Below are positions 39,541 to 49,093 of a stretch of 52,112 nt of DNA, one piece after another. The stretch covers positions 408,891 through 461,002 of the forward strand of contig WELB01000024.1 of assembly GCA_009602725.1 (NCBI GenBank), given 5' to 3'. The notes under the pieces are model-generated. The model did no database searches and had not been told where the DNA came from. It worked only from the letters and a program-made list of their open reading frames with translations. Numbering within the stretch: position 1 is the stretch's first letter; every line of letters starts with the position of its first letter. The DNA is from Spirogloea muscicola. Lineage: Eukaryota > Streptophyta > Zygnematophyceae > Spirogloeales > Spirogloeaceae. Made by a program: the position numbers and the translations under genes.

Positions 39541-40115
39541 CGATGTTCGCATGTCCAGAATAGTCAGTGCCGCAGGGAAAGCTTGACAGATGCCTGGAAA
39601 CTAGACACCTCATCCGGCTGACAATAAATTGACTGTCAGTGCCGCAGGAAACTGGTGCTGGCGCTGGTACGGCGACGGGAGGCAGCAGCTGTGCAGACTA
39701 CCTTGACGGCATCGCTAGCGGTCGTTGATGTTGACGTGGACCACGCGGACAACTACCGCCACACCGACGATGTCAATGCCCCGTCAACAGCTACTGATAG
39801 TCTTCTGTCCACATCAACATTGACGACCGCTTATGACGCCGTCAAGGTAGTCTACACCGCTGCCGCCTCCTATCGCCGTACCAGCGCCAGCACCAGGCTG
39901 TCTCACGCGGCACGACTCCGGTTGGCGCCGCTCTCAGCTCGAGGAAGAGATTAATTCCCTCAGTCGTCAGCCTGGTGAAGAATCCCGTCTCCAGGCATAT
40001 GTCAAGCCTCTCCTGCGGCACTGACAGCCTAGTCATTGTCAGCCAAATGAGGTGTCTAGTCTCCAGGTACTTCGTGCGGCACTGACATTCCAGTGATGGA
40101 TATATCGTTACATCC
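39541..40115. repeat. Large imperfect palindrome (hairpin-forming locus)
   Basis: The left arm 39651-39740 is the near-perfect reverse complement of 39797-39897: CTGGTGCTGGCGCTGGTACG against CGTACCAGCGCCAGCACCAG, and GTCGTTGATGTTGACGTGGA against its complement at 39808-39827. Further out, left 39566-39626 (GCTTGACAGATGCCTGGAAA..., GTGCCGCAGG) pairs with two tandem right-hand copies at about 39966-40025 and 40038-40090. The loop is about 56 bases. It could be a foldback/MITE element or the template of a long hairpin RNA. Confidence 0.85.
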
Positions 40116-40600
40116 AGGGTGGATAGAGAAGCAGCGTGGCTTGATTAGACACCACATACACCAAGCAAAGTCACACTTCAATCCAACGTGTTGTTTTTCC
40201 ATCTAATTATGGGCTCAGGAGACTGCTGATCTGCCCAAGCTAGATTGTCCAGTTCGACGCACGGTCTGTCGCCAGGTAGACCCTGCTGATTTGATGGCGG
40301 CAGATGTGCAGCAGATGTAGAACAACATTCTAATGAGCAGCTTTGGAGGCTACTTTTAACAGTACCAAAGAATATCTGGGCTTGCAGGTGGACACTCACC
40401 TTGCCCAACCTCTTTCTCACGGCCCCTCCCAGATCAGATCCTCCTCTCTTTCAGGTAGTCTTCACGCTTCAGCCTGTCTGTGCGGGCAAGTCATCCGGCC
40501 CTGTTCAGGCAAGCCTGATTCCAGCTGAAAAAGAGTCACAATGGCGAAAGCAGCAGCAGCCCGAAACAAGAAAGAAAAGAAAGCGCGGCCAGATTGACTG
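40116..40600. other. Spacer, no gene recognised
   Basis: Open frames on either strand (for example minus 40178-40420) carry no motif I can name. Close to 40.58 kb the family C-type inverted tail begins. Confidence 0.35.
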
Positions 40601-40965
40601 ATAGCTGTGAAAGGCCAGCCCAAACAGCAGAGTAGCCTGGGACAGCATCTGCTCGCTGTCTGGGATATGCACGACGCGAGGCTATGCTTCCAGCCCAGAT
40701 GGGTATGCCCGGCAGCCTATCATTTTTGCGACGTCGAGTGTCAGCTTGTCTGCAGCGAGCTCAGGCTCATGCGTTGCATCAGAAAGCTGGTCGAGCCTTG
40801 GCTGGTAATTCAAGAGCTTGTCGATTGCCGTCCGGTATTCGAGCATCAGTTAGCGACCTCTATGTGCTGACTCATGGTTACTGAGCGGGTCAGCTTAGCA
40901 GCAGGTGACGTACATTTGTCAATGTGCTTGCCTTTGTACTTGGCCACACATGGCCTCCCCATCTC
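40585..40965 (+). mobile_element. Retrotransposon relic, family B C-terminus with 3' UTR; inverted family C tail at its left
   Basis: LPAQMGMPGSLSFLRRRVSA CLQRAQAHALHQKAGRALAG...SDLYVLTHGY-stop at 40884, followed by the family B 3' UTR (GTGCTTGCCTTTGTACTTGG). To its left, GCGCGGCCAGATTGACTG and GTGAAAGGCCAGCCC are an inverted family C tail. Confidence 0.8.
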
Positions 40966-41330
40966 TTAATACACACGTTTTCGCTCGCTGCAGGGAAAGA
41001 AAGAGCTCGCCCAAAGAGAGAAGGCGCGCGGGGCGCATGAATTGAAAGGGAGGCCAATTCAAGCCAATACATTGTTCAGGCAGAGTCGAGTGCAGACTAA
41101 ACAATGCTACATAATACGGAGACCTAATCTAAGGTACCTAAGATGACATTAGTACCCACGGGTGAGCACAAACAAATCTGACAAGCTAACTTGGGGAGCT
41201 GGAGCGCCGCCACGAAAGCCGGAGGCCTGACTTAGAGCGCGCCCTGCACGTTGATGAAGAGCCAATGCTTGCGAGCGCTGCAAACTAAGCGAGAGCCGCA
41301 TTCTATAATGCCCAAAGGGATGGACAAAGT
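40966..41330 (-). mobile_element. Retrotransposon relic, family A C-terminus and 3' UTR
   Basis: Minus strand YRMRLSLSLQRSQALALHQR AGRALSQASGFRGGAPAPQ VSLSDLFVLTRGY-stop at 41149. The 3' UTR (40.98-41.12 kb) contains the inverse of CATGCGCCCCGCGCGCCTTC. This is the cleanest family A end in the window. Confidence 0.85.
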
Positions 41331-41464
41331 CTGAAGGAGACGGATGGTGCAGAAGGCAAGGTACAAAGCGGAAGTGCGGCCTGCAAGGAGTTTTTGGGCT
41401 GGCATTTTCTAGGGCGTTAGGAGTCTGTGACCGGCTTGCCTCGGTAAGTCTCCGCTGATTTCCT

Positions 41465-41840
41465 CGTAGCATCTTCAGGCCCCTTCGTAGCTGCTTAGCG
41501 GTTTAGGCCCCTCGGTCAACCTTGTTTTCCCCCAGTCATTTGCGAACTTCGAACCTTTCACTTCTTTTCGGGCTGGCTTTTTACAGTCCTTGCCCGTCGA
41601 TGTCGACGTACACGGCGCCTTTGGCACCAAATGGCTTGACCTGCTTCACCACCTTGCGCAGCGAGCAGCGGCCCGTCGCCACGGGCAGCAGGGCGAGCAG
41701 CCTGGCTTCAATGTCGCCGGGTCCCTCGCTCAAGTCTTCCGGATGCGCTTGGCCATCTCTTTGCAGCGGTCCCTTGCCTTCGCGGTTCACTTGCGCGCAG
41801 GCCGCGCTTTGGCACACAATGAAACAAAGCAGCTACGAAT
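41465..41840 (+). mobile_element. Tail fragment followed by family C C-terminus
   Basis: CTTCAGGCCCCTTCGTAGCTG and a degenerate hairpin (GGGCTGGCTTTTTACAGTCC, 41570-41589). Then a family C frame: DVDVHGAFGTKWLDLLHHLA, GEQPGFNVAGSLAQVFRMRL AISLQRSLAFAVHLRAGRAL, cut at about 41815. Confidence 0.8.
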
Positions 41841-41843
41841 CAC

Positions 41844-42340
41844 TCAGTAACCCCTGCTAAGCAGCCGCAGATCAGAGACGCTAGGCTCCTGGAAGTGGTT
41901 CCTCTGGCCAGAGCCAGAGACAGCAGCGAGGGCTCTGCCAGCACGAAGGTGCAGCGCGCGGGCCATAGACCTCTGCAGCGAGACGGCCAGGCGCATACGA
42001 TACACTTGTGCCAGCGACCCGGCTGCAGGAAAGTCTACCGGCTCCCCATGGTAGCGACGAGCGATGGTGTGGCGGGCGAGCTGGGTGAGCAGCTCGAGCC
42101 ACCGAGCGCCCAGCGCCCCATGGGTGTCATTTGCCAACGGGATGATTTCGTCTTCCCGCGGATGGTCGGCGTACTTGAGCTCTTTAGCCCGAGCGGCGTA
42201 GGCGACCGCATACCCAACTTGGTGGCACATAGGGCTGGGTGTAAACGGTCGTATTCGTCGGTGGTCACCACGTCCAGGAGAAGACGTGGCCCGCCGGCCT
42301 CTGGGGTGGCCACCAGGTCTACGCGACGGGCGTGGAGACC
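41844..42340 (-). mobile_element. Retrotransposon relic, family D: endonuclease edge to C-terminus
   Basis: Minus strand: GGPRLLLDVVTTDEYDRL in one frame, then in the next GYAVAYAARAKELKYADHPR, LANDTHGALGARWLELLTQL, FPAAGSLAQVYRMRLAVSLQ RSMARALHLRAGRALAAV and SDLRLLSRGY-stop at 41844. One frameshift separates the endonuclease catalytic region from the C-terminus. Confidence 0.85.
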
Positions 42341-43010
42341 GTCGGCCCATGTTCATTCTTTATTGGGGCTGGCTTTTCCAGCCTCTATCCTCAATGGGCG
42401 AGCACTATCTTCTTTTGGCGGCGGCCTCCGGCTTCCATCAGGGCGATTTCTGCGAGCTGTTCGGGGCGCTGGGCGCTGGGCGCTCGATGCCTCGAGCTGC
42501 TCACCCAGCTCGCCCGCCACACCATCGCCCGTCGCTTCCATCGGGAGCCGGTAGACTTTCCTGCAGCCGGGTCGCTGGCGCAAGTGTATCGTATGCGCCT
42601 GGCCGTCTCGCTGCAGAGGTCTATGGCCCACGCGCTGCACCTCCGTGCTGGCAGAAAGTGCTCGCCCATTGAGAATAAGGGCTGGAAAAGCCAGCCCAAA
42701 AAAGAATCAACAAAGGACGAGACGGGGGCCAGGGGAAGCGCTTAGAAAAACAAGCACACAAAGAAACAAAGCAGAGCCCTCGCTGCTGCCTCTGGCTTTG
42801 GCCAGGGGACCCACTTCCAGCGTCTCTGATCTGCGGCTGCTTAGCAGGGGTTACTGAGTAATTCGCAGCTGCTTTGTTTCGTTGTGTGCTTGTTTTCCTT
42901 AGCGCTTCCCCTGGCCCCCTTCTCCTGTTCTGTTCATTCTTTTGTGGGCTGGCTTTTCCAGCCCCTATCCTCAATGGGCAAGCACTATCTTCTCCTTGCT
43001 GATGTCTTAG
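42341..43010 (+). mobile_element. Family D tails and C-termini, nested
   Basis: In order: a plus tail with hairpin GGGGCTGGCTTTTCCAGCC (42365-42383); a family D piece LGARCLELLTQLARHTIARR...RMRLAVSLQRSMAHALHLRA; an inverted tail whose hairpin GGGCTGGAAAAGCCAGCCC (42677-42696) cuts into it; the final codons SVSDLRLLSRGY-stop (42857); and a complete tail with hairpin GGGCTGGCTTTTCCAGCCCC (42945-42964). The inverted tail interrupts one family D copy. Confidence 0.8.
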
Positions 43011-43860
43011 CACTCCGGCTCCTTCAGCCGGAGCCAACCTTTTAGGTTGGCTTTGCCAGCCCCTCTTCTCTAGCGGGCACTTTCTTCAGACACTTGTACA
43101 TTGCTTTGTGCTGCGGAATGCCATGTTTGGCATCTGTCGAGGTTATACGGTGGCGCTCGAGAACACCAGTGTCATGCCTCCGACCGGTGGGGCGGATGGC
43201 CGCATCCACACCCCGACCTCGTCGCAGCGCGCTCGGCCGGGGCCTCGGCTCATCGCCGACGTTGTCACGACTGACTGCTTTGTTTCCAGCAGCGCCAAAC
43301 GCTCGTCGGAGGAGGCGGGCTACGCAATCGGCCAAGCAGCGGGCGAAAAGGAACGAAAGTACTCGGACCACCCGGTGGGAGACGAGTTTGTTTCACTGGC
43401 AGTCGACGTGCACGGAGCCTTTGGCTCGAAATGGCTTGACTTGCTTCACCGCCTTGCGCGGCGTGCAGCGGCCCGCCCCCTCGGGCAGCAGCAGGGCGAG
43501 CAGCCCGGCTTCAACGTCGCCGGGTCCCTCGCTCAAGTCTTCCGAATGCGTTTTGGCCATCTCGATGCAGCGGTCCCCGGCCTTCGCGGTTCACTTGCGC
43601 GCAGGCCGAGCTTTGGCGGCGGCCTTCGGCTTCCGTCAGGGCGACGTCTTTCCGCCGGCTAGCTACTCATACTTGCATCTCCTGACTAGAGATTACTGAG
43701 CGTTCCCTGGCTGATGTCTTAGTCCTAGTCCTTCGCACTCCGGCTCCTTCAGACCTTGTCCATTCCTTTGGGCTGGCCTTTCCCAGCCACCAGTCAATCT
43801 GGCCGCGCTTTCTTTTGTGCTGGCCTCTTCCAGCCACCAGTATATTTGGACGCGCTTTTT
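43011..43860 (+). mobile_element. Retrotransposon relic, family C: endonuclease domain to 3' tail
   Basis: The longest relic: RNAMF...GYTVALENTSVMPPT, RPGPRLIADVVTTD, GYAIGQAAGEKERKYSDHPV, DVHGAFGSKWLDLLHRLARR and AGSLAQVFRMR; after a frameshift, FAVHLRAGRALAAAFGFRQG DVFPPASYSYLHLLTRDY-stop (43699). The hairpin GGGCTGGCCTTTCCCAGCC is at 43770-43788, followed by the CCAGTCAATCTGGCCGCGC tail. Confidence 0.85.
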
Positions 43861-44170
43861 CATTGCCCCCATTGGGAGAGCCACTTTTTCCTCGCAGCGA
43901 TGTCGCCATCACACGCTTCCCTCTTCTTCCCCCTAGGTTGCCCTAGACTCTGCCTGAACAATGTGTCGGCTTGAAGTGGCCTCCATTTCATTTCATGCGC
44001 CCCTCGCGCCTTCTTTCTTCCGGACCTTTGCGATAAGGGGGCGAACCCCCTTGTGTGTTGTAGCGCTTTCTTGTCCATTCCTTTGGGCTGGCCTTTCTTC
44101 TTTCCCAGCCACCAGTCAATCTGGCCGCGCTTTCTTTCTGGCCACTTCGGACCTTGTCCATCCTGTCGGA
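43861..44170 (+). mobile_element. Retrotransposon 3' UTR pieces, families A and C
   Basis: Family A-like 3' UTR (CAATGTGTCGGCTTGAAGTG, CATGCGCCCCTCGCGCCTTC, 43958-44013), then the CTTTGGGCTGGCC...CCCAGCCACCAGTCAATC tail (44081-44120) with an expanded hairpin loop. Confidence 0.7.
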
Positions 44171-44279
44171 CTGCCTTTCCCAATCGAAGAAAAGTAAAGA
44201 AGGAACGAAACAGCTCTCCCAATGTAACTTTTATGGAAGAGCCTGCTTCCTAGCGAAGGGCTGCCGGTGGCATATCTCG

Positions 44280-44730
44280 GCTTCCCCTGCCGCTCCCGCA
44301 GTGCCGCCGGCCTGCCGCCGACTTGACCCCGCCGCCGCCGCCGCCGCCATGATGCCCGGCGGCGCCGGCGAGGTCCACGCCTACGCGGCGGCCGCCTGGG
44401 CGCGCCGCCGCTGCACGGCGCCTATGGCTCCCACCTCTACAACCTGCCGCAGCCCCCGAGCCCCTTACGGCGGCGCCGCCGGCCCGGCTGCATGGTACCA
44501 CCAACCGCCGCATCTATACGCCCCGCAGCCTCCGCAGCCGTCGTCGCCCGCCCCGTCGAACCACGGCGGGTACGAGAGCCCCGGGGCAGTCATCTACGAG
44601 GCCTTCCCGCAGCGGCCGTACGCCGGCGGCGGCAGCGACGAGGCTCCCGGAGCTGCCGGCAGATGTCTACCGACGGCGGATCGAAGCGCTTCCGCGTGAA
44701 GCTCCTCGCTGACGGCCTAAAGCCCAAGGA
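44280..44730 (+). pseudogene. 5' fragment of an unidentified gene, frame-broken
   Basis: A (GCC)n leader and ATGATGCCC at 44349 resemble a host gene start. The coding signal changes frame: LHGAYGSHLYNLPQPPSP in one, AAWYHQPPHLYAPQPPQPSS...GGYESPGAVIYEAFPQR in another, and GGSKRFRVKLLADGLKPKDV in a third, ending near a possible donor at 44730. The Pro/Tyr/His-rich composition resembles the N-terminus of a nuclear regulator, but no family is recognised. An inverted retrotransposon tail begins at 44.95 kb and no downstream exons are seen. Either a truncated pseudogene or a real exon with sequencing indels. Confidence 0.4.
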
Positions 44731-44949
44731 CGTTACGTGCCAGGCGAGCCCCACCGGCTCCCCACAATCCTCGCTGCCGCGCCAATTAGGGCGGGCGGCG
44801 GGCGGCGATTGGCAGTACAGGCGGCGGCGGGCGGGGTGGCCGCAGCAGGCTCGGCTCATCAGCGGCGGCCGGCCGATGATGGGGGAAGGCATGGCGGGCC
44901 CCGCACGGCTCCCGGGCTCCGCTGACGCCCGGCACCGTTGCCGGCAGTA

Positions 44950-45020
44950 GAATAAAGAAGAAAGTGCTCGCCCATTGAGGATAGGGGCTGGAAAAGCCAG
45001 CCCGAAAAGAATGAAGACTG
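44950..45020 (-). mobile_element. Inverted retrotransposon 3' tail with hairpin
   Basis: GTGCTCGCCCATTGAGGATA then GGGGCTGGAAAAGCCAGCCC (44983-45002) is the exact inverse of the family D tail. It ends at GAATAAAGAAGAAAG next to the gene fragment. Confidence 0.8.
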
Positions 45021-45094
45021 TTGCCGGCAGTGGGGCCCGCGCCAGGGCGGCACCAAAAGGGACCGGCCGGCGGCATCAGAACCCCGCACGCTGA

Positions 45095-45480
45095 CAAGCG
45101 CCTCCCCACCTCTCTCTTCTTCTCCTCCGCCATCGCTCCTGCCACTGCTGCTGCCCTACCCCCTTAGCGGCTCCAGGAGTACATGACGGACAGGTCGTAC
45201 ATGCCCACATCAACGTTTCCGGCCCTCCTTCCCCCCTCCACCATTCCTCCTGCCACTGCTGGTGCCGTTCTCGAGCGGCTCCAGAAGTGGATGAAGGACA
45301 GGTCGTATCGTCTTTTCCGGCCCTTCTCCCCCCCCTCCGCCATCCCTCCACTCCTCCTCCACTGCTGCTGCCTCACTCCTCTGGCAGCCGGCCCTCCTCC
45401 CCCCCCCCGCCATCCCTCCTCCTGCTAGTGCTGCCAGGCCAGGTCGTCAAGGCCCTCATCGGCACTTTCGGCCCTCCTGA
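45095..45480 (+). repeat. Tandem ~107-bp repeats immediately 5' of the intact retrotransposon ORF
   Basis: Units start near 45128, 45236, 45341 and (short) 45402 with CCTCCGCCATCCCTCCTGCC-like sequence. They contain GCGGCTCCAGAAGTGGATGA and AGGTCGTCAAGGCCCTCATC, and end TTTCCGGCCCTCCTTC. The last unit runs into the open frame of the element. Resembles promoter-monomer arrays of other LINEs. Confidence 0.75.
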
Positions 45481-48293
45481 CACGTCTGGCTCGTGACAGC
45501 GAGGATGAGGCTGCATGGGCTGTGTTTGTGTTGTTTCAGCGACTATTGCTTGGTCGCCTGCCGCAGGGGAAGGCAGGTCGCAAGGAGCTGCTGCTGCGCC
45601 TCCACCTCTTTGAAGGTGGGGAGTGGCAGCTGCTGCTTGCAAAGCACCAAGCGGCTGCGCAACTCGCGCAAGCCAACTATCGGCCCACCATGTCGGAAAT
45701 GGATATCAAGGAGGCGGGCAAGCGACGTGCCATCCGATTTGGCCGAGCCGGCGACCTTGCCAGGGCTGCCCAAGCCTTGGAGCCCTCCACACCAGCACCG
45801 CATGATGCGACCACCTTGGCCGCACTCGAGCAGCTCCATCCTCCGGCCCCGCGAAGATTAGATACATGGATGGAGAGCTTCACGCCTGCTCAACCGGTGG
45901 ACCTGGACCCGGCTGTCTTCCGTCGGGCGATTGTGAGTAGCCGCAAGGCAGTCTCCGGGGGTCCATCGGGCATGCTCTTTGAGCACTTGCGGGAGCTGTA
46001 TGGGGAGGACGACTCGGAGGACTTCGACCTGCTGCTGAGGGTCGCGCAACATGTTGCGCGTGGACACCTCACCCATCGTGTAGGCGCAGTCCTCTGCACA
46101 AGCAATCTCATTGCTTTGCAGAAGGACAGCGGGGGAGTGCGTCCTATCTCGATGGGGGAGGTTCTGTCGCGCCTCGTGGGGCGCACCCTAATCATGCAGA
46201 TCCAGGACGATGCCCAGGCGCACTTCCATCCCCACCAGTTTGGGGCTGGAATGCGGGCTGGCGCTGAGACCCTGGTGCACGGGGTACGAGCGGCACTGGA
46301 TGTCAACCCCCACTGGCTGGCCTTGAGCGTGGACGTACAGAACGCCTTCAACTCCGTGGATCGGCAGGTTATTGCCGAGGAGCTAAGGCAGTACTTTCCC
46401 ACCCTCCTCCCTCACTTCCGCTGCATGTATGGCTCGCCATCTGCATTGTTGTGGGGGGCAGGGACTTCTTTGGCTGTTCTGCAGTCAAAGACGGGGACAC
46501 GCCAAGGTGATCCAATGGGTGGTTTCCTCTTCGCTCTGGCGCATCACCGTGCTTTGCGCAACACGGCGAGCGCTCACCCTGGCGTTCTCCTCCCGAGCTA
46601 TGCGGATGATACCACGCTCCTCGGCCCCCCAGAGGAGGTGCTGCGAGCTTTCGGCACACTTCAGCACCAGCTCCAGCTTATCGGGCTTGGGGTCAATCCG
46701 GCTAAGTGCTCTGCCTGGTCCCCCATTGGCATCCCTCTTTCCCTCTTCCCCTCGTTGCCGACATCTTGTCAGACTCCAGAGGACGGCTTGAGGATCTTGG
46801 GAGTGCCACTAGGGGACCCGTCTTTCTCGGAGGGTGCTGTCCTTGCTCGTCTCCAAGGATACATGCAGGTCCTGCCAGAGCTCCCCAGCCTCGGGGACTC
46901 TCAGTTGGCAATGGCCATTTTGACCAGGAGTGTGGCACAGCGGCCGTGCTACCTCCTGCGTACGGTCCCACCGTCGGTCAGCTTGGATGCTATCTATGCA
47001 TCCATTGATGTCAAGCTTCAGCAATGCCTTGCTGATCTGATTGCTCACCCACTCCTAGAGCAGTCTCCAGCAGCACTGGTGCAATGTACGCTGCCCATAC
47101 GCCACGGTGGGCTTGGTTGTCGCCCCTTGGTCCGCTTATGCAGACCAGCGTACCTTGGCTGCTGGGCTCAAGTGGCTTCGTCCATATCTGGACGATTCCT
47201 CCTTGAGCAACAACGTGTATTGGCGCCTCACATCAGTAACGTGGTTCAGGGGAGTCTGCCTTTCCAAGTGACTCTCAAAGCATGCCAACAGGACCTCTTC
47301 GCCGCATACCCGCCTCTGGTGAATGAGCCTGTTGGTTTTGCTGCCTGGGCCGACGTTTCTGATGTTAAGGCTCAATCGCGGTTTTCCCGTGCTGCAGACG
47401 AGCAACCACTGGAGCATCTCCGGAGTCTCCTCCAAGGGGATGCTCGAGGCCAGGCTCGGCTCCTATCTGTTTCGTCTCTGGGAGCGTCTGAGTGGCTCCG
47501 CGCTTTGCCTTTGCATGCGGGCTTGCGGATGGAGAATGCTTTGTTTTGCGATGCTATGCGCCGCCGCCTTGGCTTACCATCCCTGTGCTTGGCAGGGGTG
47601 ACCCAGTGTGAATGTGGGCGTATCGAGCATGATGCATTGCTCATGGGTGACCACATGCTCAGGTGTGCCAGAGGCAGTGAGCGCACGGGCTCCCACAACC
47701 TCCTACGTGACGCCATGTATGGCATCGTCAAGGAGGCGGGATATCAAGTGGCGTTGGAGAGCACCGGGGTGATGCCCGTCCAGCTCCGCAATGGGGTCCC
47801 TCGGACGAGGCGTGTCGATCTGGTTGGCGTCCCCCTGGGAGGTGGCAAGCGGCTCCTCATGGACGTCGTCCTAACCGACAGCTTCCGGACGAAGGGCCCC
47901 ATTACTTCTGAGACCGGCTATGCTGTGAAGGTGGCCGAACAGAAGAAGTTGAACAAGTACAAGGACCACCCGGCGGGTGATACCTTTTACCCCCTGGCCA
48001 TGGACATCCACGGGTGTTACGGGGGTCAGTGGTCCTCGTTACTTTCGCTGCTGGCCTCTCAAGCTGACCAGCGGCGCCGGGAACGGGGTGCAGCCCTTCC
48101 CGGTGGCTCGGTGCCTTTGGGTCTTGTGTCCTGCTACCGTATGCGCTTGTCTATGTCCCTACAGCGGTCCCAGGCGATTGCTTTGCATCGCCGGGCTGGT
48201 CGCGCCCTTGCAGCAGCCTCTGGTTTGCGCAGCGGGGTTGCTCTTCCTCCCCTCAGCTCATCTGACTTCCTACTGCTGACTCGGGGGTATTGA
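45429..48293 (+). mobile_element. Intact non-LTR retrotransposon ORF: reverse transcriptase plus restriction-like endonuclease
   Basis: Open frame with no stop for about 954 codons from 45429; no ATG near its start, so the N-terminus is missing or spliced elsewhere. Numbered from GTG 45522: RT motifs LIALQKDSGGVRPISMGE (196-213), LSVDVQNAFNSVDR (268-281, catalytic Asp), GTRQGDPMGGFLFALA (325-340), LPSYADDTTLLG (357-368, catalytic YADD) and GLGVNPAKCSAW (388-399). A zinc knuckle CECG...DHMLRC (696-715) leads into SHNLLRDAMYGIVKEAGY (724-741), RRVDLV (763-768), LLMDVVLTD (778-786) and KKLNKY (808-813). This order matches the R2/CRE-like endonuclease of early-branching LINEs, with D-x14-D and the distal K..KY. 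After it comes a C-terminal domain (YRMRLSMSLQRSQAIALHRR) ending LLLTRGY. Confidence 0.92.
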
Positions 48294-48394
48294 GGGCGCC
48301 CTGTCTGCCTAGCCTTTGGCTCCGTCATGAACACCTGTATGCATCTGGCTGGCAGTTTACAGCCGATTTTTTCATATCAGCAGCCGCTTGTGTT
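48294..48394 (+). other. 3' UTR of the intact element with variant hairpin
   Basis: GGCTGGCAGTTTACAGCC at 48347-48364 sits 54 bases after the stop and is followed by TTTTTTCATATCAGCAGCCG, also present at 38.9 kb. It is the counterpart of the hairpin in the truncated families. Confidence 0.65.
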
Positions 48395-48900
48395 TCCCCC
48401 CCGCCATCCCTCCTGCTACTACTGCTGCCCCACTCCTCTAGCAGCTCCAGCAGGACAGGTCGACAAGGCCGCAGTTGGCACTTCCGGCCCTCTTTCCACC
48501 CCCCCTACTGCTGCTGCCCCACTCCTCTAGCAGACTTAGAAGCTGCTAGATGCTAGCTGCTACGTCATTAGATGTGCTTGCCTTTGCACTTGGCCATACT
48601 GGCGGCCTTCGGTTGTTTCAAATACACGATAAACGATATTTTTCTCCGCCATCCCTCCTGCCACTGCTGCTGCCCTACCCCATTAGCGGCTCCAGGAGTG
48701 GATGACGGATAGGTCCTCAAGGCTCGCATCAACATTTCCGGCCCTCTCTCTCCCCTCCACCATCCCTCCTGCCACTGCTGCTGTCCTCCTCCTCGAGCGG
48801 CTCCAGAAGTGGATGAAGGACAGGTCGTCAAGGCCCTCATCGCCATTTCCGGCCCTCCTTCCCCCCTCCGCCATCCCTCCTGCCATCCCCCGCGCCGCAA
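48395..48900 (+). repeat. Second array of ~110-bp repeats, 3' of the element
   Basis: Units near 48399, 48644, 48754 and 48864 share CCGCCATCCCTCCTGCCACT, GCGGCTCCAGAAGTGGATGA and GGTCGTCAAGGCCCTCATCG with the array at 45.1-45.5 kb. A family B-type 3' UTR piece (GATGTGCTTGCCTTTGCACT) interrupts it at 48571-48597. Spelled as protein, successive units give MKDRSSRPSSPFPALLPPS. Confidence 0.75.
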
Positions 48901-49093
48901 CGACCTCGCCAGTGACCGCCCAGTCACACCTCCCTCCCCAACCCAAGAAATCCCCCCCCCCTCCCCCCCCACCTCTCTCCGTGCTTCCTCAGCCCTACAG
49001 AGCTCCCTGTCTCGTCGCAGCTCGGTTCCGCCGCATGGCTGCTGCGCCGCATGCCCGCCCACCAGCGCTGCCGCCTCGCCAGCTCCATAGCCC

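Noticed and set aside
45095-48900. CRISPR-like array
   Set aside because: Units are adjacent without unique spacers, degenerate, and in a eukaryotic genome beside a LINE.
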